Shown here: positions 33,784 through 41,863 of the stretch, one piece after another
How positions within the stretch are numbered: position 1 is the first letter of the stretch
How the letters are laid out: every line of letters begins with the position of its first letter
Source of the DNA: Gemmatimonadaceae bacterium
Lineage (GTDB): Bacteria; Gemmatimonadota; Gemmatimonadetes; Gemmatimonadales; Gemmatimonadaceae
Reading direction: 5' to 3'
Assembly (NCBI GenBank): GCA_024710705.1
Contig: JANJUF010000035.1
Span: forward strand, 1 to 54,627
DNA: 54,627 nucleotides
Made by a program: the position numbers and the translations under genes
Notes under the pieces: generated by a model
What the model saw: the letters and a program-made list of their open reading frames with translations, nothing else
What the model was told of the DNA's origin: nothing
Databases searched by the model: none

Positions 33784-34515
33784 CTAGAACGTCAATTGGA
33801 TGCCGGTCGTGAAGAGGCGATCGGTCGTCCGGAAGGTCGGCTCGGGCACGTTGTCGTAGCGCACGACATACGACAGCTTCATGCCGATGCGGGCCGAGAT
33901 CGGCGCCACCAGCGACGACTCGGTGTTCACCCGCCAGTCGTCGGTGTCCCGCAGGTTGGGCAGGAACTCCACGTTCTGCTGGTAGTACGCAGCGGCCGTG
34001 AAATTGTGGCGCCAGGAACCGGCGGCCCGCGCCGACGGGAAATTCTGCTGGGCGCCGCCCACTGCGATCTGCTGCGTGATGGCGGCACCGCCCTCGAACC
34101 GGACGGTGTCGCGCGGCGCGGCGATGGCCCGCCACTGGAGACCCATCTGTTCCTCGAACCGCCGCTCGATGCCGGCGAAGGTGTTGCGGTCGAAGGCCCC
34201 AGTGATGAACAGCGCGAAGAACTTGTCGATGGTATAATCGGCGCGGAGCGAGGCCTTCAGGAAATTGGTGTTCACCACGCCCTCCTGCTCGCCGTACACC
34301 AAGTTGAACGTCTGCTCGAAGGCCCAACGGCCGCGGGATTGCGTGAGCTTCTCGCCCGCGCTCATCGTGGTGACCTGGGTGTTCCCGCTCGTGGTGACGT
34401 AGCCGAAGTCGGCGGTGAACTTGGTCACGACCTCCGGCGCCTCCTGCGCGGTGAGTGGGGCGGCGACGACGGCCGCGACGAGGACGGAGCGACGGAAGGT
34501 GTGGGCGAGGCGCAT
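33784..34515 (-). CDS. DUF481 outer-membrane beta-barrel protein
   Basis: A 243-residue protein with a signal peptide (LVAAVVAAPLTAQ). A continuous series of alternating amphipathic strands of the DUF481 barrel follows: FTADFGYVTTSGNTQVTTMSAGEKL, then LKASLRADYTIDKFFALFITGAFD. It ends with FTTGIQLTF, whose terminal phenylalanine is the usual Bam recognition signal. Its role is unknown; family members are often called salt-induced outer-membrane proteins. It is convergent with the metalloprotease gene, whose stop lies 7 bases away. On the minus strand a TAGATT box (34542-34547) lies 26 bases before the start codon. No ribosome-binding site is evident. Confidence 0.85.
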   Translation of the reverse strand: MRLAHTFRRSVLVAAVVAAPLTAQEAPEVVTKFTADFGYVTTSGNTQVTTMSAGEKLTQSRGRWAFEQTFNLVYGEQEGVVNTNFLKASLRADYTIDKFFALFITGAFDRNTFAGIERRFEEQMGLQWRAIAAPRDTVRFEGGAAITQQIAVGGAQQNFPSARAAGSWRHNFTAAAYYQQNVEFLPNLRDTDDWRVNTESSLVAPISARIGMKLSYVVRYDNVPEPTFRTTDRLFTTGIQLTF

Positions 34516-34585
34516 TGCCGAGTGGGGTTGGGGACTTGAAGAATCTAATCGGGAAGTCCCGCTCGTCGCTGGGCCCTGCGCGCCC

Positions 34586-37500
34586 CTACCAGCGCCAGTC
34601 GCGGAACAGGTCCAGGCCCACTTGGTAGATCTGCGCGAACGTGCCGATGCGGTTGCAGGGCGCAGAGCCCGGAGTCAGCGACAGCTCGGCCGACAGACGC
34701 TCCCGTGGGTGGTACTCGGCGGCGACGCCGAACCAGGCCGGCAGCGACTGGGCCGCGCGATTCTCGCCGCGGCACACTCCGGTGGACAGCCGAAGGTAAG
34801 AGTCGGTGCCGAGCTGCGTGCCGGCGGTGAGCGCGAAACTGTTCAGCAGCCCCTCGAAGGAGTTCAGCGTGAAGTCGCGCGGCGAGTCGCCGGCGATGGT
34901 CACCACCTGCAGTTCACTGAGGAAGGGAAGGCGGGCGCCCAGCGCGCGCTCGGCGGCCCCGCCGAGCGAAGGCACAAGGGCGGCCGTGGCGAGCCGCACG
35001 GCCGAGGCGCTCTGGCCATCGAGCACGAAGGTCGGGGCGCCGAAGAGCAGGTAGGAGATGATCTCCGTCTCGCTCGCCGCAGTACCGAGGTCGCCCGACG
35101 ACAGCGTGAGCCGTGGCTGCTCCACGGTGCCGGTGAGCCGCGCACCGATCTTCACGTCCTCGCGCTCGGCCTGCCGCACCGTGTACGAGGTCTGGATGTC
35201 GAGGCTGGGCGGGATGCTCAGGGGGCCGTTCATCCGCACGCGTCCGCTGTCCACCTGGAAGGTGCGCTGCAGCAGTCCGAGATCCAGGCGATACGTGCCG
35301 CGTTCGGCGAAGATCTCGCCGCGCACGTCGGGGGCATCGAGCGTGCCCACGACGGCGACCTCGCCCGTGAGCTGCACGTTGGCCTCGGGGGAGCGCAGGC
35401 GAACCTCGTTCCCGAGTCGGAGCCGCAGGCCCGTCAGGCGTGGGGCATAGCGTGAGGCCGCGTCGTCCTCGGCGGCGTCCTCGGCCAACTGCAGCACCTG
35501 ACGCCGCTGCTGTCCGATGTACACGTTGGCATTGGGGATGAAGACGTCGCCGCCGAGGAGGAGGGAGTCGAGCGGGCCGCGCAGGTGGAGCGTCCACGAG
35601 ACGTCGGCCTCGGCCACCCGCGGATCATCAATGACGCGCAGGTTGCGGGCCATGGTGCGCAGGTCGGCGCGCCAGCCGCGCGCGTCGCGGGTGATCGCGC
35701 CCTCCACGGAGGCGGTATCGTTGGGCGCGCGCTCGTCGGCCAAGCGGGCCCGGTGCACGATGATCGAGTCGGGCGCCAGCGAAAGGTCCATCAGGACGTC
35801 GCGGAACCCGGTGCCGAGGGCGGGCACGGCGAACTCGCCCTCACGCACGAGGACGATCCCGCGCGGCTCAAGCGCGTCCCACGAGCCCGTCACCTGGACA
35901 TCGGCGTCCACGCCTCCGGCGAGACCCCGCACGCCGGGGATCAGCGCCTCGAGTCCGGCCAAGGGCGAGCCATCGGCCACGAAGCGCAGGTAGAGATCGC
36001 CGTCGATCAAGCGGTCGGCCAGCGCCCGATCCTCGAGCGCGAGGTCCAGCGGGAGCTCGGCGGTCAGGGTGAAGGCATCGCGCGTGAGCATGCGCCCAGA
36101 GGCCGCGACATCGGCCTTGCGCGCGGCGTAGCGCGCATCCATCTGGAGTTCCGGCGCGGCTTGCCCGTCCACCTGCGTGGAGTCGAGTTGCGCGGTGAGC
36201 GTCATCTCGGGCGCGGTCGCTGAACCCGACATGGCGAAATCGGCGGTCAGGAGCCCATTGACCCGTGCCGGCATCAGTCCCGTGAAGCGCGCATGGGCGA
36301 GCGGCACACGCTCGGCCTGCATGCGAAAGGTGATTGGGCCGGCGGAGTCGAGGCGGGCGTCGAGCGAGAAGCGCGCGCCGTCGCGGCTGACCAGTTCCAG
36401 CGAATCCACCGTGAACCGGTCCGGCCCCCGGAAAAGCGTGGTGGGGCGCTGCAACGTCCACCGCACGTCGGCGGTGGAGGCGACCAGCGAGTCGAGACGG
36501 AACGCGAGGCTGTCGCCCATCCAGTGGATGTCGGTGCGGGCGGTGGTGACCAGCGTATCACCTGCCACGATCCGGATGGAGGCATCGGCCCAGGCGGCTT
36601 CGCGCACCATGGCTTCGGCGCTGACGCTGGTGACGGGCACGCCATTGGCGAGCAGATCCGTGGCGGCGAAGGACACGAGCCCACGCGTGGCGCTGGGCAG
36701 TCCGTCGAGCGAGAGGTCGGCCTCGAGGTGCGCCACGCGGCTGCTGCCCGCCTGCAGGTCATCGGCCACGAGCACCGCGCGGACGTCGAGCGTGTCGAGC
36801 GAGCCGAGCGCGACGCCGGTGAGTGTGGCCCGCCCGGCGATCGAATCGATCCAAGCCGCGGCCAGGCTGTCGGGCAGGAATCCGCGGAGCAGGCTGGCCG
36901 AGTCGAGGACGGCCGCAAAGCGCAGCGTGTCGCGCAGTGCGGGCTCACGGCTGAGTCGTCCGCGGGCCGCGAAGTGCCCAATCGGTCCGTCGAGCACCAG
37001 CGTGTCCACGCGGATGCCGCCGGGTTCGAGCACGAGGTCGCCGTGCCCCTCGCGCAAGCGGATGCCGGCCAACACGCTCGAGGAGTCGAGCCGGAAGGCA
37101 ATCGGGCCGCTCGGCGTGTCCCAGGGGCCATCGATGCCGAGCTGGGATGTGGCGGTGATGCTGTGCGAAGGGAATGTGAGCGCGGGCAGGAAGGGACGCA
37201 GGTCGAGCGACCAGATGGCCAATGCGCCCGAGAGGACCAGGCGTGTGCTGTCCAAGGAGGTCGCGCCTGTGAAACTCAAATCCGTCCCCTCGCCCGAGAG
37301 GACCAGCGCGAGGGCCACCGAGTCGCCGGTGGCGCTGGCCTCGAGTGTCCCGTGCATTCGGCCCGCCAGCACCTCGGAGGTGAAGGGGTGGCCGACGGCG
37401 GCGATGCCCACCGTGTCGAGCGTGAGGCGCGCCTCGAGCCAGGTGCGCGTAGGGTCGTCGCCGATGCGTCCGCTGCCGCGCACGTGCGACACCGGTAAGG

Positions 37501-38938
37501 CCCCGTCGGTGTGGATCAAATCGAGTTCAGTGAACGCGATGTCGCTGAGCGCGCCGTCGAGCCGTACGCGACCCGCGAGGAATCCCCGGAGACTGTCGGC
37601 CACCTCCGTGACCGCGCCGACGGTGCGGACGTCGAGCGAATCGATCGTCACGTCGAGCGGGCGCAGCGTGGTCTGGTCGGCCAGGAGGTCGAGGGTCCCG
37701 CCGATCGTGAACTGGGAGCGGGCGCCGCCGATGCGACGGTCCTCGAACGCCAGCGCGGAGGGCGCGAGCTCCCAGCGGTCGAGCGGACCGCCCGGCGCGC
37801 GAATCCGTCCGCGCAGGGCGCCGTCCCAGGGCGGGGGCGGGGACGAATCGCCAAACAGCTCGCGCACCAGGCGCAGGTCCAGCGGCGCCGCGATGGCATC
37901 GAGGTCGCGGATGGCGAGCGTCTCACCGATCTCGGCCACTAGCCGGCCGCTCAGGCGCGAGTGCGTGGCCTCGACGACGAACTCGGTCACGTTCACGCGG
38001 TACTCGCCACGACCGGCGCCGTTGTTGATCTGCACGACAGCGCTCGCGCTGCCTTCGCGTGGCACCAGGGCGTGCGCCCAGGCCACGTCGGCAAGGTTCA
38101 CGGTGTCGGCGCGCACGAGCAGGGCCAGGCGGCTGTCACGCTCCGCCTTCGCGAACCCGATGGCGCCGCGCACCGACGCGTGGGAGCCGCCGAAGCGGAG
38201 CCGGGGGAAGTCGAGCTGCGCTGAGTCGGGGAACAGGCCTATGGACCCCGCTCCGGACGCAATGCCGAGTTCCATGACCGCGTCATCGCCCTCGCGCCGC
38301 AGGAGTGCGTCGGTCACTCGGGCGCCCAGCGCCTGGAGCGTGACCCTTCCGCGCGGCCCTGCGGTACTGATGGTCGAGGCGCCGAGCGCGAGCGAGAGAT
38401 CGCGCAGCGTCGTGCGCCGCAGCGGGAGCTCGGGGAGCGAATCGCGGCGGTCCAGCGTCACGTCGCCGTCGGCGATGGACAGCGTGTCGAGGCGCACGCG
38501 CCATGCGGGGCCGATGGCAGTCGCCTCACGGGCGGCGAGCACCCGCGCTGCGTTCCAGCCGCCATCGTCGCCCTGCACGAGTGCCGCGCGCACCCCGTCC
38601 ACGTGCACCTCGCGCAGATGCACTTCCCGTTCCAGCAGCGGCCGGATGGCGAAGCGCGCGCGCAGGCCGCGCACAGCGATGACCTCGGTGCCCTGCTCGT
38701 CGCGCACGACCACGGAATCCACGCGGAGGTGCCCGAGCGGAAAGAGCCGGAGGCCTTCGGCGCGGAAGGACACGCCCTCGGCCAGCATGCCGGCCAGCCG
38801 CTGTTCCACTTGCCCCTGCACCCAGGCCTGCCCCCGCGCCGACCGCAGCAGCACGCTGCCACCGACGATGACGACCAGCGCGGCCAGCGCGCCGAGCGCC
38901 AGCGTGACCCACAGCGCAATCCGCAGCCGACGGCGCAT
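34586..38938 (-). CDS. tamB: TamB-like translocation/assembly module protein (AsmA/DUF490)
   Basis: A 1450-residue inner-membrane-anchored periplasmic protein. The single N-terminal helix (LWVTLALGALAALVVIVGGSVLL) and the AsmA-like segment GQAWVQGQVEQRLAGMLAEGV are followed by more than 1000 residues of repetitive beta strands with DTLSIADGDVTLDRRD-like units. The C-terminal DUF490 domain begins near residue 1100 with LRGPLDSLLLGGDVFIPNANVYIG. It carries VRGEIFAERGTYRLDLGLLQRTF and a terminal DLFRDWRW. TamB forms a hydrophobic groove that moves phospholipid between membranes and assists barrel assembly with TamA. Its gene starts 2 bases after the stop of the TamA-like gene. Confidence 0.9.
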   Translation of the reverse strand: MRRRLRIALWVTLALGALAALVVIVGGSVLLRSARGQAWVQGQVEQRLAGMLAEGVSFRAEGLRLFPLGHLRVDSVVVRDEQGTEVIAVRGLRARFAIRPLLEREVHLREVHVDGVRAALVQGDDGGWNAARVLAAREATAIGPAWRVRLDTLSIADGDVTLDRRDSLPELPLRRTTLRDLSLALGASTISTAGPRGRVTLQALGARVTDALLRREGDDAVMELGIASGAGSIGLFPDSAQLDFPRLRFGGSHASVRGAIGFAKAERDSRLALLVRADTVNLADVAWAHALVPREGSASAVVQINNGAGRGEYRVNVTEFVVEATHSRLSGRLVAEIGETLAIRDLDAIAAPLDLRLVRELFGDSSPPPPWDGALRGRIRAPGGPLDRWELAPSALAFEDRRIGGARSQFTIGGTLDLLADQTTLRPLDVTIDSLDVRTVGAVTEVADSLRGFLAGRVRLDGALSDIAFTELDLIHTDGALPVSHVRGSGRIGDDPTRTWLEARLTLDTVGIAAVGHPFTSEVLAGRMHGTLEASATGDSVALALVLSGEGTDLSFTGATSLDSTRLVLSGALAIWSLDLRPFLPALTFPSHSITATSQLGIDGPWDTPSGPIAFRLDSSSVLAGIRLREGHGDLVLEPGGIRVDTLVLDGPIGHFAARGRLSREPALRDTLRFAAVLDSASLLRGFLPDSLAAAWIDSIAGRATLTGVALGSLDTLDVRAVLVADDLQAGSSRVAHLEADLSLDGLPSATRGLVSFAATDLLANGVPVTSVSAEAMVREAAWADASIRIVAGDTLVTTARTDIHWMGDSLAFRLDSLVASTADVRWTLQRPTTLFRGPDRFTVDSLELVSRDGARFSLDARLDSAGPITFRMQAERVPLAHARFTGLMPARVNGLLTADFAMSGSATAPEMTLTAQLDSTQVDGQAAPELQMDARYAARKADVAASGRMLTRDAFTLTAELPLDLALEDRALADRLIDGDLYLRFVADGSPLAGLEALIPGVRGLAGGVDADVQVTGSWDALEPRGIVLVREGEFAVPALGTGFRDVLMDLSLAPDSIIVHRARLADERAPNDTASVEGAITRDARGWRADLRTMARNLRVIDDPRVAEADVSWTLHLRGPLDSLLLGGDVFIPNANVYIGQQRRQVLQLAEDAAEDDAASRYAPRLTGLRLRLGNEVRLRSPEANVQLTGEVAVVGTLDAPDVRGEIFAERGTYRLDLGLLQRTFQVDSGRVRMNGPLSIPPSLDIQTSYTVRQAEREDVKIGARLTGTVEQPRLTLSSGDLGTAASETEIISYLLFGAPTFVLDGQSASAVRLATAALVPSLGGAAERALGARLPFLSELQVVTIAGDSPRDFTLNSFEGLLNSFALTAGTQLGTDSYLRLSTGVCRGENRAAQSLPAWFGVAAEYHPRERLSAELSLTPGSAPCNRIGTFAQIYQVGLDLFRDWRW

Positions 38939-38940
38939 CG

Positions 38941-41190
38941 CTAGAACGCCTCGCCGATGCTGAAGTGGAACGTGAGGCGCGGGAAGAACCCGCGACTCGT
39001 CGGCGGGCGGAAACTCGACGGACAGGGCACGGGGCCCACGGCCTCGGCGGCCCCGTCATCGAGCGGTTCGGTGGAACCTGGCGACACGCAGATGGCGCGG
39101 CCGAGCGTGGTGGCGGTGGCCCGCTGCAGGTAGAAGGCCGGGCCCGCCTCGCGCTGGTGCGGATTGTAGCCGACGTCCACGCGGAACGGACCGAGCGGCG
39201 TGATCACGCGCAGTCCTACGCCCGGCGTCGCGCGCAGGCCGGTGACGGCATAGTTGCCGGAGTTGTTCCAGACGCGGCCGGCATCGAGGAAGACCACCCA
39301 CCGCAGCAGGTCGCTGGGCCAGCCGCTTCGCGAGCGCAGTTCCAGATTCAGCAGCGCCGTCGCCGTGCCGCCAGCGGGCGCCACGCGATCGAATCCGCGC
39401 GCCTCGTCGGCGATGCCGACTTCGTTTCCATCCACGATGATGGTGTCGCTGGGCGCGCGCACGATGTACACCGCCGGCCCGAGCTGGCCCTGGTTGTAGC
39501 CGCGCACGGTGTTCTGCCCGCCGGAGTAGAAGCGCTCCTGCGGCGGCACCAGGCCCTCGAGGTCGCGGCGGGTGGCGATGTACCCGCCCGAGATGCGGGC
39601 CGCGCCGACGATGGACCGATTGAGGGGGCGGTAGATCGCGTACTCGAGTTGCGTCCGGCTGAAGTTGATCCGCGTGCCGGGGCGCCCGACGTTCACGGTG
39701 CCGAGCCGGGATTCGATGGCCCAGCGCGCGTCGTTCACCGCGAAGTTCCCGATGGCCGGCGCCGAGCGCGACCAGGTCATTCCCGCCGCGTGGGTGACGC
39801 TCGGTGAGTTCAGGAGCAGGCGATCGTTGAAACGGCAGAGGCCGAACGTGGCGCAGGACACCGCCGCGTCGGAGGTCGTGCGTCCCGCATCGAAGCGGTA
39901 GGTGAACGTGGTGTTCACGCGCGGCACGATGGGCCGGTCGAAGGAGCCCACCCCGCCGATGTAGGTCTCGCGCACGTAGCTCTGGAACTCGGTGCGGCGC
40001 TCGCTGTAGAGCGTGCCCTGGGGATGCCAGCGGTCCCCGAGGATGCCTCGCAGGGCCACCGAGGCGCCCACGTAGTAGTTGAGTCGCGCGCTGAAACTGT
40101 CGGCGCGGACGGACGGGGCGCAGGCCGAGGGGAATCCATCGGCGGGGGCGCCGACGCCGAGCTTCGAGAGCCGCGCATCGAGCTGCAGGCGATGCCCACG
40201 GGCGAGGAAGTTCTGCTGCACCCACCGCACCCGTGTGCGGAAGCAGTCAATGGTGCCCCAGCCGGCTCCGGCGCGCAACGCGTTGTGGCGACCCTCGATC
40301 AATCGCACCACGACCGGGATCGTGTCACTGCTGGCGCCCGTCGGCAGCGTGTCGATCGCCACGGTGCGGTAGAGTTCGTACGAATAGAGCAGCTGTTGGC
40401 TCGATCCCACCGCCCGCGATGAATACACATCGCCGGGCTTGAACCGGAGCAGCGACCGCACGTCGGCTTCGCCGATGGCCGGGCGCTCGGAGTCATTGGC
40501 GGTGAGGTCCACCTCGATGCTCCCCACGCGCACCTGCGCACCGGGGCGGAACTCCAGTGTCACACGGGCGCGACGCGCGACGCTGTCCACGGTGACGCTG
40601 CGCGTCGGTGGACGGGCGCGCGCGTATCCCTCGGCCCGCAGCAATTGCTGCACCGAGTCGAGGACCGACACCAGCAACGAATCATCGAGCGGCTCGCCGC
40701 GGAGTTGCCGCAAGAGTTTCGGTTGGTCCACGAGGCGAGCCGGCAGTCCGAGCAGCCGCAGGGTGTCGATCAGCACCGGCGGCTGCTCCGAGACGCGGAT
40801 CGCCACCGTGGCGGTGCGCTCGCCGGTGCGTTCGAACCGCGCCGTCGCCGTCGTGCCGGGATAGCCGCGCATCGCGTACCAGGCGGCGATGCGTCGCTCG
40901 TCGCGCGAGAGCTCCAGCGAGTCGAGGCAGGCGGTGGCCCCGACATTCCAGCCGAACCAACGCCGCAGGCGTCCGGCGCGCTCCGTGTAGATGATGGAGC
41001 GCAGGTCGGCGGCGGTGATGGACTCGTTCCCGCGGATGGTGAGCCCTTCGACCCGCGGACGCCGCGTCGTGCAGCGGTCGCCCTGCGCCCACGCCTCCGC
41101 CCCCCCTGCGACCAGCAGGACGAGCACGCCGAGGGTACGACGGAGCAGGGCACGCGCACGCTGCGGCGTACGCGTTGCAGTCTGGGGCAT
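38941..41190 (-). CDS. tamA: TamA/BamA-family outer-membrane protein (Omp85)
   Basis: A protein of about 749 residues with a signal peptide (LLRRTLGVLVLLVAGGAEAWA). Three POTRA-like repeats follow, beginning VEGLTIRGNESITAADLRSI, VLIDTLRLLGLPARLVD and VRVGSIEVDLTANDSERP. The C-terminal 16-strand Omp85 barrel contains the family signature YSGGQNTVRGYNQGQLGP (the RGY of strand-loop 6) and ends in HFSIGEAF, a Phe-terminal beta signal. It is followed directly by the TamB gene, as in other tamAB operons, so it is more probably TamA than the essential BamA. The ATG at 41223 is an alternative start; 41190 gives a more normal signal peptide. Confidence 0.88.
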   Translation of the reverse strand: MPQTATRTPQRARALLRRTLGVLVLLVAGGAEAWAQGDRCTTRRPRVEGLTIRGNESITAADLRSIIYTERAGRLRRWFGWNVGATACLDSLELSRDERRIAAWYAMRGYPGTTATARFERTGERTATVAIRVSEQPPVLIDTLRLLGLPARLVDQPKLLRQLRGEPLDDSLLVSVLDSVQQLLRAEGYARARPPTRSVTVDSVARRARVTLEFRPGAQVRVGSIEVDLTANDSERPAIGEADVRSLLRFKPGDVYSSRAVGSSQQLLYSYELYRTVAIDTLPTGASSDTIPVVVRLIEGRHNALRAGAGWGTIDCFRTRVRWVQQNFLARGHRLQLDARLSKLGVGAPADGFPSACAPSVRADSFSARLNYYVGASVALRGILGDRWHPQGTLYSERRTEFQSYVRETYIGGVGSFDRPIVPRVNTTFTYRFDAGRTTSDAAVSCATFGLCRFNDRLLLNSPSVTHAAGMTWSRSAPAIGNFAVNDARWAIESRLGTVNVGRPGTRINFSRTQLEYAIYRPLNRSIVGAARISGGYIATRRDLEGLVPPQERFYSGGQNTVRGYNQGQLGPAVYIVRAPSDTIIVDGNEVGIADEARGFDRVAPAGGTATALLNLELRSRSGWPSDLLRWVVFLDAGRVWNNSGNYAVTGLRATPGVGLRVITPLGPFRVDVGYNPHQREAGPAFYLQRATATTLGRAICVSPGSTEPLDDGAAEAVGPVPCPSSFRPPTSRGFFPRLTFHFSIGEAF

Positions 41191-41246
41191 CGCCAGGGGT
41201 TGAGGGATCGAGACCGAGCGCATCCGCGCGCCGCGTGCTCTGCAAT

Positions 41247-41254
41247 TCTATATT
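41247..41254. promoter_or_regulatory. overlapping divergent -10 boxes (TATAGA / TATATT)
   Basis: TATATT on the plus strand (41249-41254), 43 bases before the lipoprotein ATG, overlaps TATAGA on the minus strand (41247-41252), about 24 bases before the longer tamA start. This AT-rich island is the only candidate promoter for both genes. Confidence 0.5.
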
Positions 41255-41297
41255 GGAGTACCCGGCCCGAGCCATTCCGACTCCAGGAGATTCGCTG

Positions 41298-41852
41298 ATG
41301 CGTCGCACCGCCCTCGTTCTCGCGCTCCTCCTCACCGGGGCCTGCAGCGCCGAACGCGCCGCTCCCACCGCCGACACGACCTGCTTCGGCACCCGCATCC
41401 TCTCGTATCGCGATCTCGTGGCCGAGGTGGTGATCCCACCTGGGGAGTCGTGCGAATCCGGCACTTTCCAGATGGTCTTCACCCGCGGCGTGGACACCCT
41501 CCAGGTGCTCACCGAGACTCGGTCAGGCACCGTGGGGCTCATCGGCACCGCCGACGTGGATGGGGACGGGCGAGGGGAATTCTTCGTGACGACCCAGGCC
41601 ACCGACTCCAGCGCCCGCGGCACGCTCTACGCCTACACCGACGGCGCGGCGGGCATCGCGCGTTTCGCCGTCTCGGCGCTCGCCGAGGACCAGCTGTCGG
41701 AGTACCGCGGGGGCGACCGCTTCGGCTTCGGCGGCGCCAACCAACTCGTGCGGGCGTATCCGCTGGGCACGTCCGGCGACACCGCGTGGTTCGGATACTC
41801 GCACGGCCAGCAGCGCTGGAATCGCATTGACCGCCCGGACTGGGTGCGCTGA
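41298..41852 (+). CDS. small lipoprotein of unknown function
   Basis: A 184-residue protein with a lipoprotein signal (LVLALLLTGACSAE; lipidated Cys at about residue 16). No family is recognised. The mature part contains VGLIGTADVDGDGRGEFFV, resembling an EF-hand-like or FG-GAP calcium loop (DVDGDGRGE), then FFVTTQATDSSARGTLYAYTDGAAG. One calcium-loop-like element in a short beta-rich protein suggests a surface or periplasmic binding role, but that is a guess. CAGGAGA lies 8 bases before the ATG. It stands alone, divergent from tamA and convergent with hrpB, whose stop is 11 bases away. Confidence 0.65.
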   Translation: MRRTALVLALLLTGACSAERAAPTADTTCFGTRILSYRDLVAEVVIPPGESCESGTFQMVFTRGVDTLQVLTETRSGTVGLIGTADVDGDGRGEFFVTTQATDSSARGTLYAYTDGAAGIARFAVSALAEDQLSEYRGGDRFGFGGANQLVRAYPLGTSGDTAWFGYSHGQQRWNRIDRPDWVR

Positions 41853-41863
41853 CGTCGCGGGCC

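Noticed and set aside
36177-38963. 928-codon plus-strand frame
   Set aside because: Antisense to tamB; Ser/Arg-rich shadow.
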